Shown here: in pieces, positions 5,616-11,715 of the stretch
Layout: every line of letters begins with the position of its first letter
Numbering within the stretch: position 1 is the stretch's first letter
DNA from: Synechococcus sp. CO36386bin_37
GTDB lineage: Bacteria > Cyanobacteriota > Cyanobacteriia > PCC-6307 > Cyanobiaceae
DNA length: 11,715 nt
Reading direction: 5' to 3'
NCBI GenBank assembly: GCA_011525445.1
Contig: WTGE01000319.1
Location: forward strand, 1-11,715
Position numbers and translations under genes: made by a program
Notes under the pieces: model-generated
What the model saw: only the letters and a program-made list of their open reading frames with translations
What the model was told of the DNA's origin: nothing
Database searches by the model: none

Positions 5616-8531
5616 AGTTCCTAGTTGTTTGATGATTTGGCGTGTGAGCCAGGGATTGTGTTGGTCGACCAAGGCTTGCCATCCATCAAGGTCCACTTGG
5701 TGAGGATTGTCGCGAAGAAGACTCACCTTGATGAAGGGAAAGTCTTGGTCGATGATCAAAGATTTCCAGTCCGAATGGTAAATATTGCCATTGGACTGTT
5801 TGCTATAGAGGCTTTCTAATGTCATTCCCTTTTGTCTCAACAGGACCGGTAGACCAACTTCATAATGTTTAACGATATTGCGTTTGGTCTCCCAGCGCTT
5901 GATGTTCTCCCAGAACTCCCAGAATGTCGGGTGACTGATCACATTCTGGCGGAATAATAGAAATGGGGATTGAAGATGAGGCTCGTACATCAGATCGTCG
6001 GTTAACCCCACAACATCTGCAGTGCTTCGTTTCAAGCGCTCCAGCAGTTTGCTGATGGGCCGAACCGGGCCCCAGAAACTGTCGTTGCATAGCAGGAGTT
6101 GGCCCCTCTCAATGATCAGATCCCGGAAGGCCCTTAGACCGGTCATCCAGCTTCCATAGTCGTATCCTTCATTACGTCGAACTATCACAGCATCGCTGAC
6201 CCGTTGTAAACCCGATAGGCTGCGAGGATGCTGAAGAAGAGACGGTGTGGCTGCAATAATGACCACATAAAAATAACGCCGATAGGTCTTCAGAAGAGCT
6301 ACGACGTCATTCCTGACTGATTTGGATTGTTCATCGCTGTATTGAGCAAAAATCAACACCGGACGATCATCTCTTCTCTTGATTGGACGTTGCCAGCTGT
6401 AGATGACCTGTTCTCGGACAGGGCCGATGGCTGATGGAGGTGGTGGTGCAGGCTCGTAGCGGTTGGAGTGATGGTGGAGGTGAGGGCTCGTCAGCGGATC
6501 TCCGTGCGCGTAGAGCGCTGCGTGGTTTTTTCGAAGCAGCCCGGATTCACGTTGATGGCGAGCCCAGGCTGTTCCTTCGAGATCTTTCCCCCGGCTAACG
6601 GATTCGTGGTGAATGATGGTTGGGTGGGGTGTGACGACGATGTGTCCGCCGGCCTCACGCAGCCTCAGGCACAGATCCACGTCGTTGAAAACAACTGCCA
6701 GCTCTTCGTTGAATCCACCGATGGCGTCGAATCGATCTGCTTTCACGAGAAGGCAGGCCGCCGATGCTGCCGAAAACTCCTCCTGCACATTCAACGGGAT
6801 AAGACTCTCGATGACCTCTGGCTGGTGGAGGTGTTTTCCTGGTTCCAGAACGCAGCGGCGCTCACCCTTGATGACGACGACACCCTGATGTTGGATGCTT
6901 AAATCGGGATAGAGCAATCTGGTCCCAACAGCGGCAGTTCCTGGATGCGCAAAGGGATCCAGCAGTTGGTTGAGCACGTTGGGAGACAGAAACTCAATGT
7001 CATTGTTGAGAAACAGCAGGTGGTCGCCTTTGCAGGTCTTTCTGGCAAGATTGTTCAGTCTCGAGAAGTTGAAGGGCTCGTCGATTCTCAGGCAATGGAT
7101 GTTGGTGCTTTGGGTGATCTCACGAATCCACGCTTTGGTGCAATCTTCTTTGCTGCCATTGTCAATTAAAATGATCTCAAAAGGTATTGAATTGCTGGCG
7201 TTGGCCTGCAGGGAATGCACACACGTTCTGGTCAGTTCCACTCGATCCCGAAAGGGAATGATGATGGACACCAGCCCTCGAAGCATTTCCGTCTGCAGCA
7301 GGTCGTGACAACTGCTTTGCCTGGGGTTCACCCGCAGCCTGGCTGAGGGATTTAAATATGTTCTTGCGTGACGTTGCTTGATGGCGGCGATCTCATCCAG
7401 CTGCTTCTCTGTGAATGAATGGCGTTCCGCTGGCCAACCCTGCTCTGGAACGCAGGGATTGTGCAGTGCAGATGTTTTGACAAGTGGTTGCGGGATGTGC
7501 AGCGCTCGATGACCCCGATGCAAGGCCAGCAGGGCAAGATCAAGCTTGAAGCTGTGCAGGCAGGTGTAACTGCTCTGAAACGTTTCCGCTCGGAGCATGG
7601 CGGCTGGAACATTGATCAAACCACCGATGCTCCCCCGCGTGAACAACCGAATGGCTGTTGGAGCAGATCTGTATTGGCGATTTTGCAGACCATGGTGGAT
7701 GTCCTCGCCGGAGACGATCACGTCGTCGCTGCTTAGAACCGTGGATGCAGAGGCGTTGTTCAACGCCTCTGAAATACGAAAACGTCCTCCACGGGCGAGT
7801 TCATCCGTGCCATGGCAGATGCTGATCCGTTCTGCCTCTACGTTGCGCAGTTCTTGCCAGAGCGGTGAGAGGTTGTCCAGATCGCTCCAGATCATCTGCT
7901 CCCAGCCCCCCTGTACGGCAAGCCTTTGGGCGTGGTGTTGGTTGCTGCCGAACACCACGAGCAGATCCTTGCGGTGGGTTGGCTCGTGCTGAAAACGAGG
8001 CAGAGGTGTGGGTTGGTAGCGATCCAGGCCAACGGCCACCGGTTGTGCTGCGATGAATCGTCTCCATCCCTCTCCAGCCAGATGCTCCAGTGCGGAGAGG
8101 TTGGTTTGCTTACAGAGCTGTCGCTGGGATTGCTTCAGCCCATCTCGATAGGCCTGCAGCGGGATGGGCGGCAGGTCGCTGTAAAGAGACCGCTCACCGT
8201 TCAGAATTTGATTGAGAATTCCGCTGCCCAGAAGATCATCCAGCGATGTGATGTCCTGGTGGTGGTTCAGGCAAGCCAGTTCATGGATGCCACTGTGCGT
8301 GGGATGCCATTGATCGGGCTGAAGCAGCAGGGTTAGGGGGAGAAGCTGGGGCTGTAGATGCTGCTGATCCAGGTGAATATGGAGGCATTGAAGACTGTTT
8401 TGGATGACCTCAACATCAAGCCCGATCGCGCGGTGACGTTTCAGGAGTTTTTTGAGTGTGTCAAGGGATGCTTTCTCCGACCCTTCACGCCAGAGTTGAA
8501 ATTGATGCCTCCATTTTCGGTTGGCATTCAT
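5613..8531 (-). CDS. Multidomain glycosyltransferase: degenerate GT2, GT2 and RgpF (rhamnan synthesis F) domains
   Basis: The 972-residue protein has no signal peptide or membrane span. Residues about 186-355 resemble a GT2-type fold in decayed form (SSDDVIVSGEDIHHG, then a 'C.HSFKLDLALLALHRGHRALHIPQPL' ending). Residues about 418-665 are an intact GT2 transferase: VSIIIPFRDRVELT opening, EIILIDNGS, the DxD-like FLNNDIEFL (Asp511) and FNDVDLCLRLREAG (616-627). A His- and Pro-rich linker (about 684-705, with PAPPPP) joins a C-terminal RgpF-like domain (about 722-945), with FAQYSDEQ, RRNEGYDYGSW (786-795), LLLCNDSFWGP and SPFLLFRQN. RgpF-family proteins act in rhamnose-glucose polysaccharide assembly, so a role in building a rhamnose-containing chain is plausible but unproven. 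The start overlaps the stop of the upstream 237-aa gene by 4 bases (ATGA). Confidence 0.88.
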   Translation of the reverse strand: MNANRKWRHQFQLWREGSEKASLDTLKKLLKRHRAIGLDVEVIQNSLQCLHIHLDQQHLQPQLLPLTLLLQPDQWHPTHSGIHELACLNHHQDITSLDDLLGSGILNQILNGERSLYSDLPPIPLQAYRDGLKQSQRQLCKQTNLSALEHLAGEGWRRFIAAQPVAVGLDRYQPTPLPRFQHEPTHRKDLLVVFGSNQHHAQRLAVQGGWEQMIWSDLDNLSPLWQELRNVEAERISICHGTDELARGGRFRISEALNNASASTVLSSDDVIVSGEDIHHGLQNRQYRSAPTAIRLFTRGSIGGLINVPAAMLRAETFQSSYTCLHSFKLDLALLALHRGHRALHIPQPLVKTSALHNPCVPEQGWPAERHSFTEKQLDEIAAIKQRHARTYLNPSARLRVNPRQSSCHDLLQTEMLRGLVSIIIPFRDRVELTRTCVHSLQANASNSIPFEIILIDNGSKEDCTKAWIREITQSTNIHCLRIDEPFNFSRLNNLARKTCKGDHLLFLNNDIEFLSPNVLNQLLDPFAHPGTAAVGTRLLYPDLSIQHQGVVVIKGERRCVLEPGKHLHQPEVIESLIPLNVQEEFSAASAACLLVKADRFDAIGGFNEELAVVFNDVDLCLRLREAGGHIVVTPHPTIIHHESVSRGKDLEGTAWARHQRESGLLRKNHAALYAHGDPLTSPHLHHHSNRYEPAPPPPSAIGPVREQVIYSWQRPIKRRDDRPVLIFAQYSDEQSKSVRNDVVALLKTYRRYFYVVIIAATPSLLQHPRSLSGLQRVSDAVIVRRNEGYDYGSWMTGLRAFRDLIIERGQLLLCNDSFWGPVRPISKLLERLKRSTADVVGLTDDLMYEPHLQSPFLLFRQNVISHPTFWEFWENIKRWETKRNIVKHYEVGLPVLLRQKGMTLESLYSKQSNGNIYHSDWKSLIIDQDFPFIKVSLLRDNPHQVDLDGWQALVDQHNPWLTRQIIKQLGT

Positions 8532-9241
8532 GACTCAAGTTGTTGTTTGGCAATGCGAGTCAGGAGATCTCGACTGAGCTTGTTCTGGTCCTGAAGCAAG
8601 GAGCGCACGCCAGATTGTTCCTGCAGAATTCGATCAAAGTCATCCTGAATTTGTTGCATGCGAAAGAGGTTGGAGTCAGCTTGTTCACGGCTGCATTCCC
8701 GCTGAGCGTTTGCCTGCCACCAGTCCGTCAGAAGCAGGTCAGTTAACGATCTTGTCTGCAGTCGTTGGATGTAATCACTGTCAGGTTTTAGGCCAAATAG
8801 CTCTGCATGTAGTTCAAGATTGAGGTAATTCTCAAGGACCTCAGGGGACTCTTTGAACAGCTGCAGAGCGATTATGCTGGCGATGGGGCTTGCTTCTGGA
8901 TAGGGAGTTGAGAGCTCGAGGCGAGGCTGCTCGTTTTGAATCAATCTCAGTAACGATGTTGTGTCTAAACAGTTCAGTCTCCAACCGGCGGCGCAACGGG
9001 CGCCTTTCTTGGTGTAGTGAAACAACTGTTGAAAGATCTGTCGGAGATCGGAGCTTTGGACCGGTGTGTCTTCGCGCGTTCGCCACTGCTCAAGCAGCTG
9101 ATCCGGAGGGCTGTAGATCACCAGAAACTCCCTTGGTTCAAGCTCCTGGACGTCGGCTGGCTGGGCGGCCTCGAGTCCAGCAGCTGTGAGCTTCTGCTTC
9201 AGTCCTGGAGCGACGTCGATGGCGGAACACCAGTGCTTCAC
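8528..9241 (-). CDS. Hypothetical protein, possibly a P-loop-less sulfotransferase relative
   Basis: This 237-residue protein starts with GTG (9239-9241), the only start after the in-frame stop at 9251-9253; no early ATG exists. It has no signal peptide or membrane span. Residues about 33-53 (EPREFLVIYSPPDQLLEQWR) look like the strand-and-helix with which PAPS sulfotransferases bind the 3' phosphate, comparable to LLILRSPVEVVASL in the sulfotransferase at the right end of the window. A helix and a second strand (GWRLNCLDTTSLLRLI) follow as in that fold. The N-terminal P-loop motif (GMHRSGTS type) is absent, so it should not be an active sulfotransferase. The last 60 residues are helical and charged, probably coiled coil. 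It is the first gene of a two-gene unit with the glycosyltransferase and diverges from the FkbM-like/repeat gene. The relationship is my inference from pattern only. Confidence 0.72.
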   Translation of the reverse strand: MKHWCSAIDVAPGLKQKLTAAGLEAAQPADVQELEPREFLVIYSPPDQLLEQWRTREDTPVQSSDLRQIFQQLFHYTKKGARCAAGWRLNCLDTTSLLRLIQNEQPRLELSTPYPEASPIASIIALQLFKESPEVLENYLNLELHAELFGLKPDSDYIQRLQTRSLTDLLLTDWWQANAQRECSREQADSNLFRMQQIQDDFDRILQEQSGVRSLLQDQNKLSRDLLTRIAKQQLES

Positions 9242-9291
9242 GGATTTCCGTCACGACTGTCCAGTCTATGGTGAGCAGGAGTTGCTAACGC
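9242..9291. promoter_or_regulatory. Divergent promoter region of the two biosynthesis operons, with a ribosome binding site
   Basis: Fifty bases separate the GTG of the minus-strand 237-aa gene from the ATG of the plus-strand 476-aa gene, so both operons should be controlled from here. On the plus strand AGGAG (9277-9281) sits 10 bases before ATG 9292 and is the clearest Shine-Dalgarno site in the window. On the minus strand GGAAA lies about 5 bases before the GTG, which is weak. No confident -35/-10 pair is visible; TCTATG (9265-9270) is a poor plus-strand -10 candidate. Confidence 0.4.
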
Positions 9292-10722
9292 ATGAACCCA
9301 GGGATCAGCCTTAATGTGTTCGTGGGATCCCCTTTACTCCTGCGACGGCTTCCGGATGGTCCATGCCTGATCATCGATGCTGATCAGCCGCGTCTGGATC
9401 AATTCCGTTGTCAGCTCCCGCTTGAGCAGCACCAGTTCACCGTTGAGCTGATTCAAGGGGTTGTCGCGACAGAAAACGCCGACGGTTTGACCTGGCATCG
9501 TTTCAACGACGCTCGGTTCAACGGGCCGTGGCCATTGTCTGTCTGGGGTTCTCTGGCGCCGAATCTCAGCCCGATTGATCAGTGCTTGTTTCAGCCACGA
9601 TCACTTGCATCGTTCCTGGAACAATCAGGATTACTTAGGCATCAGGAATTGCCGATCAAATTGTGGTTGCGGCAGGGAAATCCCATTGAAGTCCTCAACA
9701 GTGCTGGTCCCTATCTTCAGCGGCTTGAGTCGATTTTGTTGCGCTACCCAGCCTTACCCGATAAACAACAGGTTGCTCTTGAGAATTCGTTGTTTGAATC
9801 GGGACTGGTGTTGTCAGACGTTGATGACAATGCCTGGGTTCGACCTTGCCTGAGACTTTCGGAGATCAAGCCGCCAGGGGTTGTTAATGTTCTGAAAAAC
9901 CTTTTTGATCGTGATGTTTATCTGCAGATCAAGCCCGAGTTGCTTGGGAAGTCAGATGAATTCTTGCTCGAGCATTGGTTGAACCAAGTAAAGATTGCTG
10001 ATGTAGTAGATCTGATGAGGAAAGTCTGGACGTCTCAGTCGTTAGGAATTCCTGGGCTTGATCCTGATGACCCTGTCAATGTCTTCGGAATGCTGTTCGA
10101 TCACCATGCCTACAGGCAGTTGAAGCCCGAGTTGAATGATTGGTCTGAGCAGGAGCTGCTGCTTCATTGGATTCGACAACCCAACCTGAGTGAATTGTCT
10201 CATCAAATGAGGCGAATTAGGCAAACCATGCCTCGCCAGATCGACCAGATTACCGATGACGATATTGTGATTCAGGCGCTGTCAAGCTTGTTCCCCTATG
10301 GCTTCTATCGCGCTCAGCGCCCCGATCTGGCGCATCTGCCAGACCAGGATTTGCTCCGGCATTACTGCAAAGTCGGTTGCGATGAAGATGTTGAGTTGGC
10401 TGATGGTGTATTAATGCCCCATGTTCTCAATGCCTTGACCAAAGTGTTCCCTTATGCGCTGTATCGGCGACAGCATCCTGATGTTGCGGATCTTGATGAT
10501 CACTCGCTGGTTGAGCACTACTGTCGATCGGGCATGCATCAGGCTATTGATCTTTCTGAACAATCGGTGGTGCATGAGGCGCAGTCTTTCCCTGCCTCTG
10601 AACAAGAACAACTGCGTGTTCGTGTGAAGGAATTGGAGGTGTTGCTTGGGGCCTCAATGGCACAGATCCGTGATCTTCAACAGGCTCTTTCGGAGTCGGC
10701 GTCTCAACGCTCGAACGGATGA
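9292..10722 (+). CDS. FkbM-like degenerate domain plus four NPD-type repeats and coiled coil
   Basis: The 476-residue product has three parts. Residues about 1-155 follow an FkbM-methyltransferase layout: GPCLIIDADQPRLDQF is like the 'EP.P..f..L' strand, then VELIQGVVAT, then LPIKLWLRQGNPIEVLNSAG, like the family's 'KIDvqG.E..VL.G'. The glycine-rich SAM site and the acidic residues of these motifs are missing, so catalysis is doubtful. Residues 197-414 hold four repeats related to the 'FD..YYL..NPDV......L.HY...G' units found beside many bacterial glycosyltransferases. Residues about 435-470 form a coiled coil (EQLRVRVKELEVLLGASMAQ). No signal peptide or membrane span is seen. The strong AGGAG site supports the start, and its stop overlaps the sulfotransferase start (ATGA), so the two are coupled. 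A scaffold or binding role for the polysaccharide machinery is inferred; the function is unknown. Confidence 0.75.
   Translation: MNPGISLNVFVGSPLLLRRLPDGPCLIIDADQPRLDQFRCQLPLEQHQFTVELIQGVVATENADGLTWHRFNDARFNGPWPLSVWGSLAPNLSPIDQCLFQPRSLASFLEQSGLLRHQELPIKLWLRQGNPIEVLNSAGPYLQRLESILLRYPALPDKQQVALENSLFESGLVLSDVDDNAWVRPCLRLSEIKPPGVVNVLKNLFDRDVYLQIKPELLGKSDEFLLEHWLNQVKIADVVDLMRKVWTSQSLGIPGLDPDDPVNVFGMLFDHHAYRQLKPELNDWSEQELLLHWIRQPNLSELSHQMRRIRQTMPRQIDQITDDDIVIQALSSLFPYGFYRAQRPDLAHLPDQDLLRHYCKVGCDEDVELADGVLMPHVLNALTKVFPYALYRRQHPDVADLDDHSLVEHYCRSGMHQAIDLSEQSVVHEAQSFPASEQEQLRVRVKELEVLLGASMAQIRDLQQALSESASQRSNG
9880..10533 (+). repeat. Four diverged protein repeats inside the FkbM-like/repeat gene
   Basis: The repeats are of 36-37 residues. 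Copy 1 (residues 197-232, LFDRDVYLQIKPEL...LLEHWLNQ), copy 2 (261-296, LFDHHAYRQLKPEL...LLLHWIRQ), copy 3 (326-362, LFPYGFYRAQRPDL...LLRHYCKVG) and copy 4 (378-414, VFPYALYRRQHPDV...LVEHYCRSG). Shared positions are a Phe, a Tyr four or so residues on, Pro-Asp/Glu, a Leu-Leu/Val pair and His-Tyr/Trp. Copies 1 and 2 pair with each other, as do 3 and 4. Starts are 64, 65 and 52 residues apart. The DNA itself is too diverged to be a recent duplication. Confidence 0.8.
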
Positions 10723-11715
10723 GGGCGACGGTTTCGAACTTCGCAGCAGATTTGATCAGCGATTACATCGATGGCCGATGGGACCGGCTTGATCGGTTGC
10801 ATCAGCAACAACCGTTGATTTCAATCAGTGGAGATCGTCCTTCGATTCTTGATCTTCTCACGAGCTTATCTCCGCTGCGGGTGTTGACCAACAACTGGGA
10901 TATGAACACCGCTGAGCAGGAAGGCTTGGTGTCATCCCAGTTGTTGCGGATCAGGACATGCCGTGGGCACCTTCTCCAAGCTCTTGCTGCATTGTCATTG
11001 GGAGATTCCCCCAAGGCCCATGCTTCAACCACTGCTTTTTGTGCATCGTTGTCGACTCTGGTGGAGGATGTCGATCCGGTATTGGCCAGCGCGAGTGTTG
11101 TTCTCAAGCTGGCTGGTCCCTCCAGACTTCACCAGACGTTGCAACTCTTTCAGTGTGGCCGTCTCCATCAGCTGGCCGCTGATCTGCCCGCGCGGATGAC
11201 GATCGTGCTGGGAATGCATCGCAGTGGAACTTCAGCGCTGTCAGGCATGTTGCAGGCCGCTGGTCTGCAGGCCCCAAGAGATGTTCTGGGGGCATCGGTT
11301 GGCAATCCCATGGGGTACTGGGAGTCGCGACGTCTTGTTGGTTTGACTGATCATTTCCTCAACAGGTTGGGCTGCTCCTGGTCGCAACTGTTCCGTGCTC
11401 CCTGCGGCTGGGTGCAGAACGACATCACCCTGGAATGGGTGGCGGACTATCTCAATGCGATGGCCCAATGTTTTGGGACTGGTCAACATATTGTTCTCAA
11501 GGATCCCAGGCTTTGTCTTGTGCTTTCCCCACTTTGTTCGGCGTGGTATGGGGGCGGTATGACAGTGGATTATCTGCTGATATTGCGCTCTCCCGTTGAA
11601 GTCGTTGCCTCCCTCACCGCCATTCATCCGATCCGTGCGTTGGATGCCCTTTGCCTATGGATTGCCTCAGTTCTGAACTCCGAACGTGAAACAAGGCATC
11701 TCCCACGACGTTTCA
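10719..11715 (+). CDS. Sulfotransferase family protein, 3' end outside window
   Basis: From ATG 10719 frame 3 is open for 332 codons to the last base, so the gene continues beyond the window. The P-loop-like PAPS-binding motif TIVLGMHRSGTSAL is at residues 161-174, with GMHRSGTS typical of the bacterial sulfotransferase-like family. It is followed by NPMGYWES (196-203), HIVLKDPRLCLVL (257-269) and LLILRSPVEVVASL (286-299), the 3'-phosphate binding segment with the usual Arg and Ser. The first 155 or so residues are an unrecognised helical extension rich in Leu and Gln. Such enzymes move sulfate from PAPS to hydroxyl groups of sugars or other acceptors. The ATG overlaps the stop of the 476-aa gene (ATGA). 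Beside polysaccharide genes, sulfation of the exported polymer is the natural inference; the acceptor is unknown. Confidence 0.88.
   Translation, partial: MRATVSNFAADLISDYIDGRWDRLDRLHQQQPLISISGDRPSILDLLTSLSPLRVLTNNWDMNTAEQEGLVSSQLLRIRTCRGHLLQALAALSLGDSPKAHASTTAFCASLSTLVEDVDPVLASASVVLKLAGPSRLHQTLQLFQCGRLHQLAADLPARMTIVLGMHRSGTSALSGMLQAAGLQAPRDVLGASVGNPMGYWESRRLVGLTDHFLNRLGCSWSQLFRAPCGWVQNDITLEWVADYLNAMAQCFGTGQHIVLKDPRLCLVLSPLCSAWYGGGMTVDYLLILRSPVEVVASLTAIHPIRALDALCLWIASVLNSERETRHLPRRF

Noticed and set aside
6468..6902. Plus-strand frames opposite the 972-aa glycosyltransferase (also 7926-8336 and others)
   Set aside because: The minus-strand GT2 and RgpF motifs span these positions; the plus-strand products show no family pattern.
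8415..8432. HIP1-like palindrome (GCGATCGC) as a cyanobacterial mark
   Set aside because: Only a partial match (CCCGATCGCGC) is present; I saw no full octamer, which is not unusual for marine picocyanobacteria.
11241..11627. 128-codon minus-strand frame near the right end
   Set aside because: It lies opposite the sulfotransferase, whose PAPS motifs are clear on the plus strand.
1..11715. tRNA, rRNA, CRISPR, insertion sequence or attachment site
   Set aside because: No direct-repeat array, transposase motif, terminal inverted repeat or tRNA-like cloverleaf was seen on reading the window.

Overview
The window looks like a marine picocyanobacterium, most likely Synechococcus or Cyanobium. This is inferred from three things: a DUF1997-type gene (a family largely of cyanobacteria and plants), a FumC next to a Ski2-like helicase, and a capsule and sulfotransferase gene set typical of picocyanobacterial surface-polysaccharide regions. 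No database search was possible. Coding density is near total: no gap exceeds about 60 bases, and I see no tRNA, rRNA, IS element or CRISPR.

Left side (1-2628), core genome: the 3' end of a Ski2/Mtr4-type RNA helicase (DSHCT domain) faces fumC (minus strand) with 2 bases between the stop codons. A DUF1997 protein is transcribed divergently from fumC. Hand counts on sampled 60-base lines here give about 40 G+C of 60.

Middle (2689-5574), polysaccharide export: an ABC-2 permease of the KpsM type is translationally overlapped by a KpsE/CtrB-like inner-membrane polysaccharide co-polymerase, followed by an unrecognised soluble protein. No ATPase (KpsT) or outer-membrane protein (KpsD) is present. 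Sampled lines in the permease and the unknown gene fall to about 22-24 G+C of 60, which suggests an island boundary near 2.63 kb.

Right side (5613-11715), polysaccharide building and decoration: two minus-strand genes overlap by ATGA. They are a GTG-started 237-aa protein that may be a P-loop-less sulfotransferase relative, and a 972-aa glycosyltransferase with a degenerate GT2 domain, an intact GT2 domain and an RgpF (rhamnan synthesis F) domain. Divergently, across 50 bases, lies a plus-strand operon. Its first gene encodes a 476-aa protein with a degenerate FkbM-methyltransferase-like domain, four copies of a Phe-x-x-x-Tyr...Pro-Asp/Glu...His-Tyr/Trp repeat and a C-terminal coiled coil. 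It overlaps (ATGA) a PAPS-type sulfotransferase that runs off the window end.

Working model (inference): the cluster builds, sulfates and exports a sulfated, possibly rhamnose-containing, cell-surface polysaccharide through an ABC-dependent capsule route. The least described parts are the repeat/FkbM-like protein and the P-loop-less protein that flank the divergent promoter.
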